A DNA stretch of 60,426 nt from Kocuria sp. GTDB lineage: Bacteria; Actinomycetota; Actinomycetes; Actinomycetales; Micrococcaceae. The translations under genes and the position numbers were made by a program. Positions 17,706-26,849 of the stretch are shown here, in pieces; the first letter of the stretch is position 1; each line of letters starts with the position of its first letter. The DNA lies in NCBI RefSeq assembly GCF_030536815.1, contig NZ_JAUNPE010000002.1:1-60426 (forward strand). Reading direction: 5' to 3'. Under the pieces are notes generated by a model. That model did no database searches. It worked only from the letters and a program-made list of their open reading frames with translations, and had not been told where the DNA came from.

Positions 17706-18349
17706 TACTTGTCCTTCCCGAGGGCTGCGTTACGCAGTTGGACGGCCTTGATCACGTAGTCGATGCCGGTGACCACGGTGACGATCAGCGCCAGTGCGGT
17801 CAGCACCCACGCGAACCACAGCCACCAGGTGCCCACCAGGGGCGCCAGCGGCAGCAGCAACGCGATCAGGGCGGCCGTCTGCAGCACCGTCTTGGTCTTG
17901 CCGCCCTTGGATGCGGCCATCACGCCGTAGCGGATCACCATGAAGCGCATGATGGTGATCCCCCATTCGCGCACCAGGATGACAATGGTGACCCACCACC
18001 ACAGCTCCCCCAGCATCGACAGCACCACGAAGGCCGCGCCGGTCAGTAATTTGTCCGCGATGGGGTCGGCAATCTTGCCGAAACTCGTGATCAGGTTGCG
18101 CGCGCGGGCGATGTCCCCGTCGAGCTTGTCCGTGTACATGGCCACGCCGAACACCACCACGGCCGCCCACCGCATGGGCATGGAGTCCGCACCGTGTGTC
18201 CCGCCTGCCCACAGGAACCATACGAAGAACGGCACCATGACGATCCGCAATGCGGTCAGCGTGTTGGGCAGGTTCCAGTTGGAGGAATTGGGTGGCGGGT
18301 CGCCCACTGTGCGGGGGGCGGACGTGCCGCCATGTCGAGCCATCATCAT
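17705..18349 (-). CDS. pgsA: CDP-diacylglycerol--glycerol-3-phosphate 3-phosphatidyltransferase
   Basis: 214-residue integral membrane enzyme of phosphatidylglycerol synthesis. The CDP-alcohol phosphotransferase motif DG-x2-AR-x8-G-x3-D-x3-D is present in DGDIARAR...GKIADPIAD (about residues 84-106). Several membrane helices follow (WVTIVILV, ALIALLLPLAPLVG, WLWFAWVLTALALIVTVV). The first of three consecutive ATGs at 18349 overlaps the ftsK stop as ATGA, with GGGAG 11 bases before; the frame extends to 18367 but has no signal there. Confidence 0.92.
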   Translation of the reverse strand: MMMARHGGTSAPRTVGDPPPNSSNWNLPNTLTALRIVMVPFFVWFLWAGGTHGADSMPMRWAAVVVFGVAMYTDKLDGDIARARNLITSFGKIADPIADKLLTGAAFVVLSMLGELWWWVTIVILVREWGITIMRFMVIRYGVMAASKGGKTKTVLQTAALIALLLPLAPLVGTWWLWFAWVLTALALIVTVVTGIDYVIKAVQLRNAALGKDK

Positions 18350-21264
18350 CGTCCGGTCAACTCCCATGCATCGTTGGAATCGTCATTACCGTCGTGGTAA
18401 TCCTTGGCCACGTCTGACAGTCCCGCTTCCACGGGATCGTCACCGTAGTCCACGGAACCGCCGGTCCCGGCCGACGGCGCCGCGGAACCTGCCGCGGCGT
18501 CGTCGTCACCGGGCGCGGTGGGCGGTTCCTCACCGCGGATCAGCGCCAGTGTCGCCGCGAGGTCGTCGGGTTTGACGAGGACATCGCGGGCCTTGGAGCC
18601 CTCCGAAGCCCCCACCACGCCGCGGGATTCCAGCAGATCCATGAGGCGGCCCGCCTTGGCGAAACCCACGCGCAGCTTGCGCTGGAGCATGGAGGTGGAC
18701 CCGAACTGCGTGGTGATGATGAGCTCGGCTGCCTGCAGCAGGACGTCGAGATCGTCCCCGATGTCCTCGTCGATGTGCTTCTTGGGCGCTTCCTGGATCA
18801 CGTCTTCGCGGTAGTTGGTCTTCATCTGCGTCTTGACGTGCTCCACGACCCTGTGGATCTCGGATTCCGAGACCCACGCCCCCTGCACACGCAGGGGCTT
18901 GGACGCACCCATGGGCAGGAACAGGGCGTCGCCCTGACCAATGAGTTTCTCGGCGCCGGGCTGATCCAGGACCACGCGAGAGTCGGTGACGGAGGACGTT
19001 GCGAACGCCATCCGGGAGGGCACGTTGGCCTTGATCAGGCCCGTGACCACGTCCACCGAAGGACGCTGTGTGGCGAGCACCAGGTGAATGCCCGCGGCGC
19101 GGGCCAGCTGGGTGATGCGCACGATCGAGTCCTCGACGTCGCGCGGGGCGACCATCATGAGGTCCGCCAGCTCGTCCACGATCACCAGCAAATAAGGGTA
19201 CGGCCGGATAACTCGTTTGGAACCTGGCTCCGGCTGAACCTTGCCGTTGCGCACGGCCTTGTTGAAGTCGTCAATGTGTTTGTACCCGTAGTGCGACAGG
19301 TCGTCGTAGCGGGCGTCCATTTCACGCACCACCCACTGCAGGGCCTCCGCAGCCTTCTTGGGGTTGGTGATGATGGGGGTGATCAGGTGGGGAACTCCCT
19401 CGTACGCGGTGAGTTCCACGCGTTTGGGATCCACCATGACCAGGCGCACCTCGTCGGGTGTGGAGCGCATCAGGATGGACACGATCATCGAGTTCACGAA
19501 TGAGGACTTACCCGCGCCGGTGGCACCGGCCACGAGCATGTGCGGCATCTTGGCCAAATTGGCCACCACGAACCCGCCCTCGACGTCCTTGCCCACGCCC
19601 ATGACCATGGGGTGCTCCGACGTGCGGGCGCGCTGCGAGCGCAGCACGTCACCCAACGCCACGGTCTCGCGATCCGTGTTGGGAATCTCGATACCAATTG
19701 CGGACTTGCCGGGAATGGGCGACAGGATGCGGACATCAGCGGAGGCCACGGCGTAAGCAATATTCTTGGACAGGGCCGTGACGCGCTCCACCTTGGTACC
19801 CGATCCCAGTTCGATCTCGTAACGAGTGACCGTGGGGCCGCGGGAGAAACCGGTCACCTCGGCATCGACCTTGAACTGGTCCAGCACGTTGGTCAGGGAT
19901 GTGACCACGCGGTCGTTGGCCTCGGAGCGGTCCTTGGCGGGCGGGCCCTGCACCAGAGCGTTAGGATCCGGCAGGGTGTAGGCCATGTCCCCCGCGATCT
20001 GCAGCTGCTCGGAACGAGCCGGGATGGGGGCCGACGGCGTGTGGGTCCGTGAGTTCTCGGGCGCAGCCACGTCCGCCAGCGCCGGAGCCTCCGACGCCTC
20101 GGCGGTGTCCGCGGCGGGTTCCAGGCCCTGTTCACGGCGCAGCTTGTCCGCGGCGATCTGCGATTTGGTGGGTCGCTTGACGCCCGGGCGGACCGGGGGG
20201 ATGTCCTCGGTGTCCTGGACCTGCGCACTCGGGGTGCTCCCCGCGGTGGCGGACGTGGAACCGGACGCGGGTGCGCCGTCGTCGTGGGAAAGATCGAACA
20301 CGCGGGTGCTCACGGACCCCTCGGCGGCCTCGCGACGGTTTGCCTCGTCGACCACGGCGCGTTCAAAGGCTTCGTCGCCGTCGTACGCGTCCAGCTGGGC
20401 CTTCTCACGACGCCGCTCGGCCCGGGTGCGGCGTGTGGGGCGCTTCTTCTCGGGCCGGGCCGAATCCAGGTAGGAGCGGTCGTGCGCGGGATCCGACACG
20501 TTCGTGGAGCGGGCCTCCCCCTGGCCCATCAGCTTGCGATACCCCTCCTGCACCCGCGGACCGATCTGGCCGACGGGGGTGGCGGTCATGACCAGCACGG
20601 ACAGGAAGGCGAGCACCGCGAGAACCGCGAGCGCGCCCCAGTGGGTCACAAGTGCCGAGAGCGGATCGGCGGCCAGGAACCCGATGAAGCCGCCCGCCTG
20701 CCAAATGGCCTCGAACCCCTGGTTCAGCTGGGGCTGCCCACCCATGATGTGGGCGATCCCCGCTCCGGCCACGGTCAGTGCCAACAGACCAATGGCGATG
20801 CGATTATTGGCGTGCATCTGCGTGGGATGGCGGAAGGCCCGCCACGCGAAGAACAGGCAGAACACCGGCAGCACGAGCGCCATGAAACCGAACGTGCCAC
20901 CGACCACCGCGTGCACCCAGGAGGCCGGCATCGAGATGAACGCGGCAGCCACACCGCGGAGGTTCCACCACTCGACCGCGGCAATCAGCACGGCCAGGAC
21001 GAGCCAGACGAGCGCGCCGCCGTCACGTCGTTCCTCGGGAGCCATATCGGTGCGCACGGTGCCGATTCGTCGCACACCCGCGCCCACGGCGTGCCCCACG
21101 CCCGCCCATGCATTGACCACGGCGTGCAGAAGCCGGGCACCGGCGGAGGGTCCCTGTGGTGCGGACTTGGCCGGGGCCTTGGAGTTGCGCTTGGTCGAGC
21201 GAGATCCGGTCGAGGTTCGAGAGGGTGACTTCGACGATCGCGGAGGGGAAGTTCGTGACGCCAT
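18346..21264 (-). CDS. ftsK: DNA translocase FtsK
   Basis: 972 residues. A basic N-terminus is followed by four or five membrane helices (about 65-235: LVWLVLAVLIAAVEWW, VLPVFCLFFAW, IAIGLLALTVAGAGI, LAVLAVLAFLSVLV), then a charged Pro/Ala/Glu-rich linker, then the RecA-like motor with Walker A GATGAGKSS and Walker B LLVIVDELADLMM, and at the end the winged-helix gamma domain that reads KOPS sites (LIITTQFGSTSMLQRKLRVGFAKAGRLMD, named in part). It pumps chromosome ends across the septum. I choose the ATG at 21264; the frame also opens at 21291 in the terminator region. Confidence 0.97.
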   Translation of the reverse strand: MASRTSPPRSSKSPSRTSTGSRSTKRNSKAPAKSAPQGPSAGARLLHAVVNAWAGVGHAVGAGVRRIGTVRTDMAPEERRDGGALVWLVLAVLIAAVEWWNLRGVAAAFISMPASWVHAVVGGTFGFMALVLPVFCLFFAWRAFRHPTQMHANNRIAIGLLALTVAGAGIAHIMGGQPQLNQGFEAIWQAGGFIGFLAADPLSALVTHWGALAVLAVLAFLSVLVMTATPVGQIGPRVQEGYRKLMGQGEARSTNVSDPAHDRSYLDSARPEKKRPTRRTRAERRREKAQLDAYDGDEAFERAVVDEANRREAAEGSVSTRVFDLSHDDGAPASGSTSATAGSTPSAQVQDTEDIPPVRPGVKRPTKSQIAADKLRREQGLEPAADTAEASEAPALADVAAPENSRTHTPSAPIPARSEQLQIAGDMAYTLPDPNALVQGPPAKDRSEANDRVVTSLTNVLDQFKVDAEVTGFSRGPTVTRYEIELGSGTKVERVTALSKNIAYAVASADVRILSPIPGKSAIGIEIPNTDRETVALGDVLRSQRARTSEHPMVMGVGKDVEGGFVVANLAKMPHMLVAGATGAGKSSFVNSMIVSILMRSTPDEVRLVMVDPKRVELTAYEGVPHLITPIITNPKKAAEALQWVVREMDARYDDLSHYGYKHIDDFNKAVRNGKVQPEPGSKRVIRPYPYLLVIVDELADLMMVAPRDVEDSIVRITQLARAAGIHLVLATQRPSVDVVTGLIKANVPSRMAFATSSVTDSRVVLDQPGAEKLIGQGDALFLPMGASKPLRVQGAWVSESEIHRVVEHVKTQMKTNYREDVIQEAPKKHIDEDIGDDLDVLLQAAELIITTQFGSTSMLQRKLRVGFAKAGRLMDLLESRGVVGASEGSKARDVLVKPDDLAATLALIRGEEPPTAPGDDDAAAGSAAPSAGTGGSVDYGDDPVEAGLSDVAKDYHDGNDDSNDAWELTGR

Positions 21265-21291
21265 ATGTTCCAGAATACCCGCCCAGTGCAA

Positions 21292-21322
21292 AGCCCGCCC
21301 CGACGACGGGTCGGGGCGGGCT
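21292..21322 (-). terminator. Intrinsic terminator after rnj
   Basis: Perfect 13-bp GC-rich stem (21292-21304 with 21310-21322), 5-base loop, followed on the minus strand by a short T run. It lies 22 bases behind the rnj stop and 27 before ftsK. Confidence 0.7.
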
Positions 21323-21344
21323 GTGTACTGTGGTTGCCGGTCTG

Positions 21345-23039
21345 TTAAGCCTCGACCACCACGGGCACGATCATGGGCTTACGGCGCAACTTGCGCGAAA
21401 CCCACGAGCCGATGGTGCGGCGTACGACCTGCTGCAGCTGGTGAGGGGTGTGGTTCTTACCCGCCTCACCCATGGCGTCCTCGAGCGCGGCAACGATCTT
21501 GGGCCGGATCTCGTTGAAGACGGTGTCTTCTTCGGCCACGCCGCGCGCGTGGATGTCCGGACCGGACACGATCTTGCCGGTATCGCGGTTGACCACGGTG
21601 ACCACGGAGATGAAGCCCTCCTCACCCAGGGTCATCCGGTCCTTGAGGTCCGCGTCCGTGATTTCACCCACGGACGAGCCGTCCACGTAAATGAAACCGC
21701 ATTCGACCTGACCGGTGATCCGGGATGTGCCGCCGTGCATGTCCACCACGGTGCCGTTCTCGGCGAGCAACACGTGGTCACCGGGGACACCGGTCTCTTG
21801 AGCGAGCGCACCGTTGGCGATCAGGTGGCGAACCTCGCCGTGGACCGGCATGACGTATTCGGGCTCCACGATGTTGTAGCAGTACAGCAGTTCGCCGGCC
21901 GCCGCGTGACCGGACACGTGCACCTTGGCGTTGCCCTTGTGCACCACATCGGCACCCAAGCGCATCAGGCCGTTGATCACGCGGAACACGGAGTTCTCAT
22001 TGCCGGGGATCAACGACGACGCCAGAATCACGGTGTCGCCCGCATTCACCTGGACCTTGTGGTCGCCGTTGGCCATCCGGGACAGTGCGGCCATGGGTTC
22101 ACCCTGGGAACCGGTGCACATGATCACGAGCTTGTCGTCCGGGTAGTCCGCGGCCTTCTTCTGGTCGATCAGCACATTGGGCGGAACGTCCAGGTAACCG
22201 AGCTTGTCGGCGATCTCCATGTTGCGGATCATCGAGCGCCCCATCAGGGCGACCTTGCGACCGCTGGCCACGGCGGCGTCGAGGACCTGCTGCACGCGGT
22301 GCACGTGAGAGGAGAAGGACGCCACGATCACGCGCTGGCGTGCCTTGGCGATCACGTCCGCGAGCACGGGACCAATGGCCTTCTCGGTCGGCACGAAGCC
22401 TGGCACCTCGGCGTTGGTCGAGTCGGTCAGGAACAGGTCCACGCCCTCCTCGCCCAAGCGGGCGAAGTGACGGAGGTCGGTGATGCGACCGTCCATGGGC
22501 AACTGGTCCATCTTGAAGTCACCGGTGTGCAGCACCGTGCCGGCCTTGGTGCGCAGGAACACGGCCAGGGCGTCCGGGATGGAGTGGTTGACGGCCACGA
22601 ATTCGCATTCGAACTCACCGAGCCGCTCTACCTGGCCCTCGCGCACGGCAAGGGTGAAGGGCTTGATCCGGTGTTCCTTGAGCTTGGCCTCGATCAACGC
22701 GAGGGTCAGCTGGGAACCCACAATGGGAATGTCGGGGCGTCGCTTGAGCAGGTAGGGAACCGCACCGATGTGATCCTCGTGACCGTGGGTCAGCACAACC
22801 GCGACAATGTCGTCGAGACGGTCCTTGATGTAATTGATGTCCGGCAGGATCAGGTCCACGCCGGGTTGGGTTTCTTCGGGGAACAGCACACCGCAATCGA
22901 CCACGAGCAGCTGCCCGTTGATTTCGAACACGGTCATGTTCCGACCGACCTCGCCCAGACCACCCAGCGGCACGACACGCATGGTGTCTGCGCTCAACGC
23001 GGGGGGATCGGAGAGATCTGTGGTGGTCCAACGGGTCAT
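21345..23039 (-). CDS. rnj: Ribonuclease J
   Basis: 564 residues, metallo-beta-lactamase/beta-CASP ribonuclease with 5'-3' exo and endo activity. The zinc motif HGHEDHIGAVP lies near residue 78; other zinc ligands are in HTGDFKMD and LTDSTNA. The beta-CASP motifs include ASFSSHVHRVQ and VSGHAAAGEL, and the C-terminal domain follows. AAGGGG precedes the ATG at 23039. It sits 15 bases behind dapA, as in mycobacteria, and works in the same RNA-decay network as PNPase in this window. Confidence 0.97.
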   Translation of the reverse strand: MTRWTTTDLSDPPALSADTMRVVPLGGLGEVGRNMTVFEINGQLLVVDCGVLFPEETQPGVDLILPDINYIKDRLDDIVAVVLTHGHEDHIGAVPYLLKRRPDIPIVGSQLTLALIEAKLKEHRIKPFTLAVREGQVERLGEFECEFVAVNHSIPDALAVFLRTKAGTVLHTGDFKMDQLPMDGRITDLRHFARLGEEGVDLFLTDSTNAEVPGFVPTEKAIGPVLADVIAKARQRVIVASFSSHVHRVQQVLDAAVASGRKVALMGRSMIRNMEIADKLGYLDVPPNVLIDQKKAADYPDDKLVIMCTGSQGEPMAALSRMANGDHKVQVNAGDTVILASSLIPGNENSVFRVINGLMRLGADVVHKGNAKVHVSGHAAAGELLYCYNIVEPEYVMPVHGEVRHLIANGALAQETGVPGDHVLLAENGTVVDMHGGTSRITGQVECGFIYVDGSSVGEITDADLKDRMTLGEEGFISVVTVVNRDTGKIVSGPDIHARGVAEEDTVFNEIRPKIVAALEDAMGEAGKNHTPHQLQQVVRRTIGSWVSRKLRRKPMIVPVVVEA

Positions 23040-23054
23040 GAGACCCCTTTCGTC

Positions 23055-23990
23055 TTATTTGTTCAAAGTATCCGCCAGAACCGACGAGCTCAGGTCCGCA
23101 CGGATCTGTTCGATTTCGGCTTGGGTGGGCGCAACGTGCGGCAAGCGCACGGTGTTGTTCGGCAGGCGCCCCTGCCAATTCAGAATCGTCTTGGCGGCCA
23201 CGGCACCGGGTACGCGGGACATGGTGGCGCGAATCACCGGGATCAGCTCGTTGTTGACCCGGCGCGCGGTGGCGTAGTCACCGGCCAGTGCGGCGTCGAT
23301 GAGCGTGCGGAACCGGTGGGTGTCCACGTGGGTGGTGACACCCACGAGACCGGCCGCGCCCAACGCGATCCACGGCAAGGTCAAGCCGTCGTCACCGGAG
23401 TAGTACAGGAGATCGGTTTCGGCCATGACGTGGGCGGCCGCGTTGAGGTCCGCCTTGGCGTCCTTGACGGCCACGAGGTTCTCGTGGGAGGCCAATGAAA
23501 TCAGGGTTTCCGGGGCAATGGGAATGCCCGACCGGCCCGGAATGTCATACATCATAATGGGCGTGTCCACGGAGTCGGCCAGCGAACGGAAGTGCGCTTC
23601 CACACCGGCCTGGGTGGGCTTGCTGTAGTACGGCGTGACGATCAACAGGCCGTCCATGCCGATCTTCTGCGCCTCGAGGGACAAGTACCGAGAATGCTCG
23701 GTGTCGTTGGAGCCGGTACCGGCCAGCAGGGGCACGCGCCCGCCCACTGCGTCCTTAACGGCCCGGAACACCGTGAGGTTCTCCTCGTCGGTCATGGTGG
23801 AGTACTCGCCGGTGGTGCCGCACACCACCAGCCCGTCACAACCATCATTGACCAGTTCCTCCGCGAGGTGACCCGTGGTCTCTAGGTCCACGGACCCATC
23901 GTCCTTGAACGCGGTCACCATGGCGGTGAGCAGAGTTCCGAACATGGGAGCGGGTCGGTCGGGCTGAGTGGCTACGCTGCGATCGGTCAT
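23055..23990 (-). CDS. dapA: 4-hydroxy-tetrahydrodipicolinate synthase
   Basis: 311-residue class I aldolase barrel that condenses pyruvate with aspartate semialdehyde. The Schiff-base lysine is K176 (VAVKDAK), the catalytic tyrosine Y148 (YDIPGRSG), and CGTTGEY (58-64) is the substrate loop. ATG at 23990 is chosen because TAACCT ends seven bases before it, consistent with a leaderless mRNA; the frame runs on to 24113 without any signal. About 15 residues longer at the N-terminus than the E. coli enzyme. Confidence 0.96.
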   Translation of the reverse strand: MTDRSVATQPDRPAPMFGTLLTAMVTAFKDDGSVDLETTGHLAEELVNDGCDGLVVCGTTGEYSTMTDEENLTVFRAVKDAVGGRVPLLAGTGSNDTEHSRYLSLEAQKIGMDGLLIVTPYYSKPTQAGVEAHFRSLADSVDTPIMMYDIPGRSGIPIAPETLISLASHENLVAVKDAKADLNAAAHVMAETDLLYYSGDDGLTLPWIALGAAGLVGVTTHVDTHRFRTLIDAALAGDYATARRVNNELIPVIRATMSRVPGAVAAKTILNWQGRLPNNTVRLPHVAPTQAEIEQIRADLSSSVLADTLNK

Positions 23991-23997
23991 AAGCCCA

Positions 23998-24003
23998 AGG
24001 TTA
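23998..24003 (-). promoter_or_regulatory. Putative -10 element for leaderless dapA
   Basis: TAACCT on the minus strand followed by seven bases and the ATG at 23990. No ribosome binding site lies between. The -35 side is in the end of the preceding gene and shows no consensus. Confidence 0.4.
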
Positions 24004-24009
24004 CCGTGC

Positions 24010-24633
24010 TCACCGCGCCAATGCTGTCCCCGGATCGGCACCGCGGTACAACTTGATGGCGGTGCGCATGGCACCGCGGGCGCGGCGCCCGTCCGAACTT
24101 GCCGAATACGCAAGACTCAATCGATACCACCCGCGCCAATCCGCGGGATCCGCCTCGACCTCTTCGCGCACCGTGTGAAAATGTTCGTCGGCGGCTTTGC
24201 GCACGTACCGCCCCGACGGTGTCTTGGGCAGCTCGTCCTGGGGCAGCCCGCCTTCCGCGGCGAGGGTTCGTCCGAGTTTTTCGGTGCGGGCACCGAAACT
24301 GATTTCTCGCACCATGGCCCAGGTGCCCACCGCCGGGATGATCAGCATGGCGATCCCGAAGCCCTTCACGATCCAACCCTGCGAGCTGAGCAGCAGCACC
24401 GCGCGCTGGAACGACAGCCCCAGGTACAGGGCGAGCAGGGCAATCATCAGGGCCGCCAGGATGCGTCCCTTGGAGCCGATCTCCAGCACGGTGAAAACCG
24501 CGGCGAAGGCCAACATGGCCATGATCCACACCTTGGAACCCAAGGAAATGGGCAGGATCACCACGGTGAGCAGCGCCAGAACGATGACCGCCGCCACCCA
24601 CCAGCGCAGTGAACTGGGTTCGGGGCCCCTCAC
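24010..24633 (-). CDS. Membrane protein with a C-terminal TPR-like helical segment
   Basis: 207 residues. Three or four membrane helices in the N-terminal half (WWVAAVIVLALLTVVILPI, WIMAMLAFAAVFTVL, ILAALMIALLALYLGL, FGIAMLIIPAVGTWAM), then a soluble helical part (about 120-200) with DPADWRGWYRLSLAYSASSDGRRARGAM (named in part), which looks like one TPR. The GTG start overlaps the dapB stop as GTGA. Known as a conserved hypothetical gene between dapB and dapA in Micrococcales. No enzymatic motif; function unknown. Confidence 0.78.
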   Translation of the reverse strand: MRGPEPSSLRWWVAAVIVLALLTVVILPISLGSKVWIMAMLAFAAVFTVLEIGSKGRILAALMIALLALYLGLSFQRAVLLLSSQGWIVKGFGIAMLIIPAVGTWAMVREISFGARTEKLGRTLAAEGGLPQDELPKTPSGRYVRKAADEHFHTVREEVEADPADWRGWYRLSLAYSASSDGRRARGAMRTAIKLYRGADPGTALAR

Positions 24634-25397
24634 AGACTCAAATCCATGTAGCCGTCCAAACCGTGGGTCAGACCGGGGTGACGGTGGATCTCACGCACGC
24701 CCAGCACCACGCCCGTCATGAAGGAAATCCGGTCGAAGGAATCGTGGCGGATGGTGAGCTGCTCCCCCGTGTTGCCCAGCAGCGTTTCCTGATGGGCCAC
24801 CAGCCCGCGCAGCCGCACGGAATGCACGTGCACGCCGTCCACCACGGCGCCGCGAGCACCGTCGGGGTCGGTCCGGGTCGCGTCCGGCGAGTCGGCTACG
24901 CCGGCCTCGCGACGGGCCTTACCGATCAACGACGCCGTGCGGGCGGCCGTTCCCGAGGGCGCGTCCAATTTGTCCGGGTGGTGCAGTTCCACGACCTCCG
25001 CGGATTCGAAGAATGCGGCGGCGGCCTCCGAGAATTTCATGGCCAGCACCGCTCCCACGGCGAAATTGGGGGCAATCAGCACCCCCACGTCGGGGTGCTG
25101 TGCCAGCTGGGACTCCAGCTCCGCCAGCGCCCGGTCATCCCACCCGGTGGTACCCACGACCGAGTGGATCCCGTTGTCGATTGCGAAGCGCACGTTCTCG
25201 CGGGTGGACTCGGGAACGGTGAGGTCGATCATGACCTGCGCACCCGCGTCGACGATGTTCTGCAGGTCGTCGCCGCGACCCAGGGCGGCCACCAGCTCCA
25301 ACCCCGGGGCGCGCTCCACCGCCGCTACGGCCTCCGACCCCATGCGCCCGCGGTGGCCCAGTACGGCCACTTTGGTGACGTTGTTCGAATCAGTCAT
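24630..25397 (-). CDS. dapB: 4-hydroxy-tetrahydrodipicolinate reductase
   Basis: 255 residues. Nucleotide-binding motif VLGHRGRMG at the N-terminus (usually GAxGRMG; His-Arg here as in other actinobacteria), GTTGWD (about 93-98), the substrate-binding ELHHPDKLDAPSGTA motif (His-His-x2-Lys, with DAPSGTA), and a C-terminal HDSFDRISFMTGV. It reduces the DapA product with NAD(P)H. ATG at 25397 is chosen because AAGGAG lies eight bases before; an upstream GTG (25406) would overlap that site. Confidence 0.96.
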   Translation of the reverse strand: MTDSNNVTKVAVLGHRGRMGSEAVAAVERAPGLELVAALGRGDDLQNIVDAGAQVMIDLTVPESTRENVRFAIDNGIHSVVGTTGWDDRALAELESQLAQHPDVGVLIAPNFAVGAVLAMKFSEAAAAFFESAEVVELHHPDKLDAPSGTAARTASLIGKARREAGVADSPDATRTDPDGARGAVVDGVHVHSVRLRGLVAHQETLLGNTGEQLTIRHDSFDRISFMTGVVLGVREIHRHPGLTHGLDGYMDLSL

Positions 25398-25409
25398 CTC
25401 AACCACTCC

Positions 25410-26828
25410 TTAGTTCTGGATCGGCAGTGCCTCGGACACCGTCTGCGGGCCCACCACCGTTTGCACGGATGAGGCGGCCGAAAGCTCCGCCGCCAGCGTC
25501 TGCACATCCTGCGAGGTCACGGCCCGGATGCGGTCCAGGGCCTCGTCGACGTCCATGTACACACCGGTTTTCAGTTCGGCGGATCCCAAGCGGGACATGC
25601 GGGACCCCGTGTCCTCCAGGGCCAACACGGTGGCACCGCTGAGTTGCCCCTCGATCTTGGACAATTCCTTGGCCCCCATGCCGTCATGGGCCAACCGATC
25701 CAACTCGTCGCGCATCAGCTGAGCCACCTGGTCCACACGGTCCATGGCGCACCCCGCGTACATGCCGAAGTACCCGGCATCCGAATACGCACCGGAGAAG
25801 GAGAAGGTGGAATACGCCAACCCCTTCCGTTCACGAATGGTGTGGAACAACCGGGAGGACATGCCTCCCCCCAGCGCCGCGTTGAGCACGGTCATGGTGA
25901 AGCGCCGGTCATCCCCGACCCGCAGGGCGGGACCGCCCAGCACCACGTGGGCCTGCTCGACGGGGCGGTGGAACACCTGGGTTCCGGTACGCGGGGTCAA
26001 CACGGCGGAATCGTTGGATCGCCGTGCCCCCACGGTTCCCGGTGCGTCGGGGTCCCACCCCGCACGTGTCAGGGACTCGCGGACCATGTCCACGACCCGT
26101 TCGTGCTCCAGCCCGCCGGCGGCGGTGACCACCAGGTTCTCGGGGCGGTAGACCGCGCGGTAGTGCTCCCACACGGCGTCCCGGGCCACGGAACGAATCT
26201 CTTCCGGTGTGCCCGCAATCGGACGGGCCAGGGGCGACCCGTCCAGCACAGCGGCGGTGAACTGCTCGAAGGCGAAGTCCGTGGGGTCGTCACGGTCCAT
26301 TGCGATTTCTTCCAGGATCACACCGCGCTCGCGGTCGAACTCGTCCGGATCCAGGACCGCGCTGGAGAACATGTCGGCCAACACGTCAATGGCCATGGGT
26401 AGGTCGTTGGAGAGCACCCGCGCGTGATAGCACGTGTTCTCCTTGGCGGTGAAGGCGTTGGACTCACCGCCCACGGCGTCGAAGGCCTCGGCGATGTCCA
26501 ACGATGTACGCCGCGCCGTGCCCTTGAACAGCAAGTGTTCCAAAAAGTGTGTGGAACCGAGCATCCCGGGGGCCTCGTCACGTGAACCCAGGCTGACCCA
26601 GAATCCCACGGATGCCGAGCGTTGCCCGGGCATTTTCTCGGTGAGCACACGGGCCCCGCACGGCAGCACGCTGCGGGTGATCACGGCGCCGTCGGCGTCG
26701 TCGTGGACCACGTGGGTGAAGCCGGTGCTGGCCGGCACGGAAGGAGAGTACGCCCGAAGGCGGGCGTCCGCGGTGGAGATGCTCTCCCCGGGATCGCCCG
26801 CCTCCAGCGGAAGGTGAACTACCGTCAT
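25410..26828 (-). CDS. M16 (pitrilysin) family zinc metallopeptidase
   Basis: 472 residues. The inverted zinc motif HxxEH is H94-F-L-E97-H98 (GSTHFLEHLLFKGT), with the distal Glu in the following ENTCYHARV/ERGVILEEIA region. Two M16 half-domains are visible; the second begins about residue 225 (LVVTAAGG). Homologous to Rv2782c (PepR) of M. tuberculosis, which also lies behind pnp; its substrates are unknown. 21 bases downstream of pnp and 12 upstream of dapB, so possibly part of a pnp operon. No ribosome binding site is evident before the ATG. Confidence 0.92.
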   Translation of the reverse strand: MTVVHLPLEAGDPGESISTADARLRAYSPSVPASTGFTHVVHDDADGAVITRSVLPCGARVLTEKMPGQRSASVGFWVSLGSRDEAPGMLGSTHFLEHLLFKGTARRTSLDIAEAFDAVGGESNAFTAKENTCYHARVLSNDLPMAIDVLADMFSSAVLDPDEFDRERGVILEEIAMDRDDPTDFAFEQFTAAVLDGSPLARPIAGTPEEIRSVARDAVWEHYRAVYRPENLVVTAAGGLEHERVVDMVRESLTRAGWDPDAPGTVGARRSNDSAVLTPRTGTQVFHRPVEQAHVVLGGPALRVGDDRRFTMTVLNAALGGGMSSRLFHTIRERKGLAYSTFSFSGAYSDAGYFGMYAGCAMDRVDQVAQLMRDELDRLAHDGMGAKELSKIEGQLSGATVLALEDTGSRMSRLGSAELKTGVYMDVDEALDRIRAVTSQDVQTLAAELSAASSVQTVVGPQTVSEALPIQN

Positions 26829-26849
26829 GAACGTCGAGTAGCCCCTCGA

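Noticed and set aside
21156..23498. 780-residue rightward open frame rich in His, Gly and Val
   Set aside because: Antisense shadow of rnj and dapA caused by GC-rich codon bias; no motif and no start signal.
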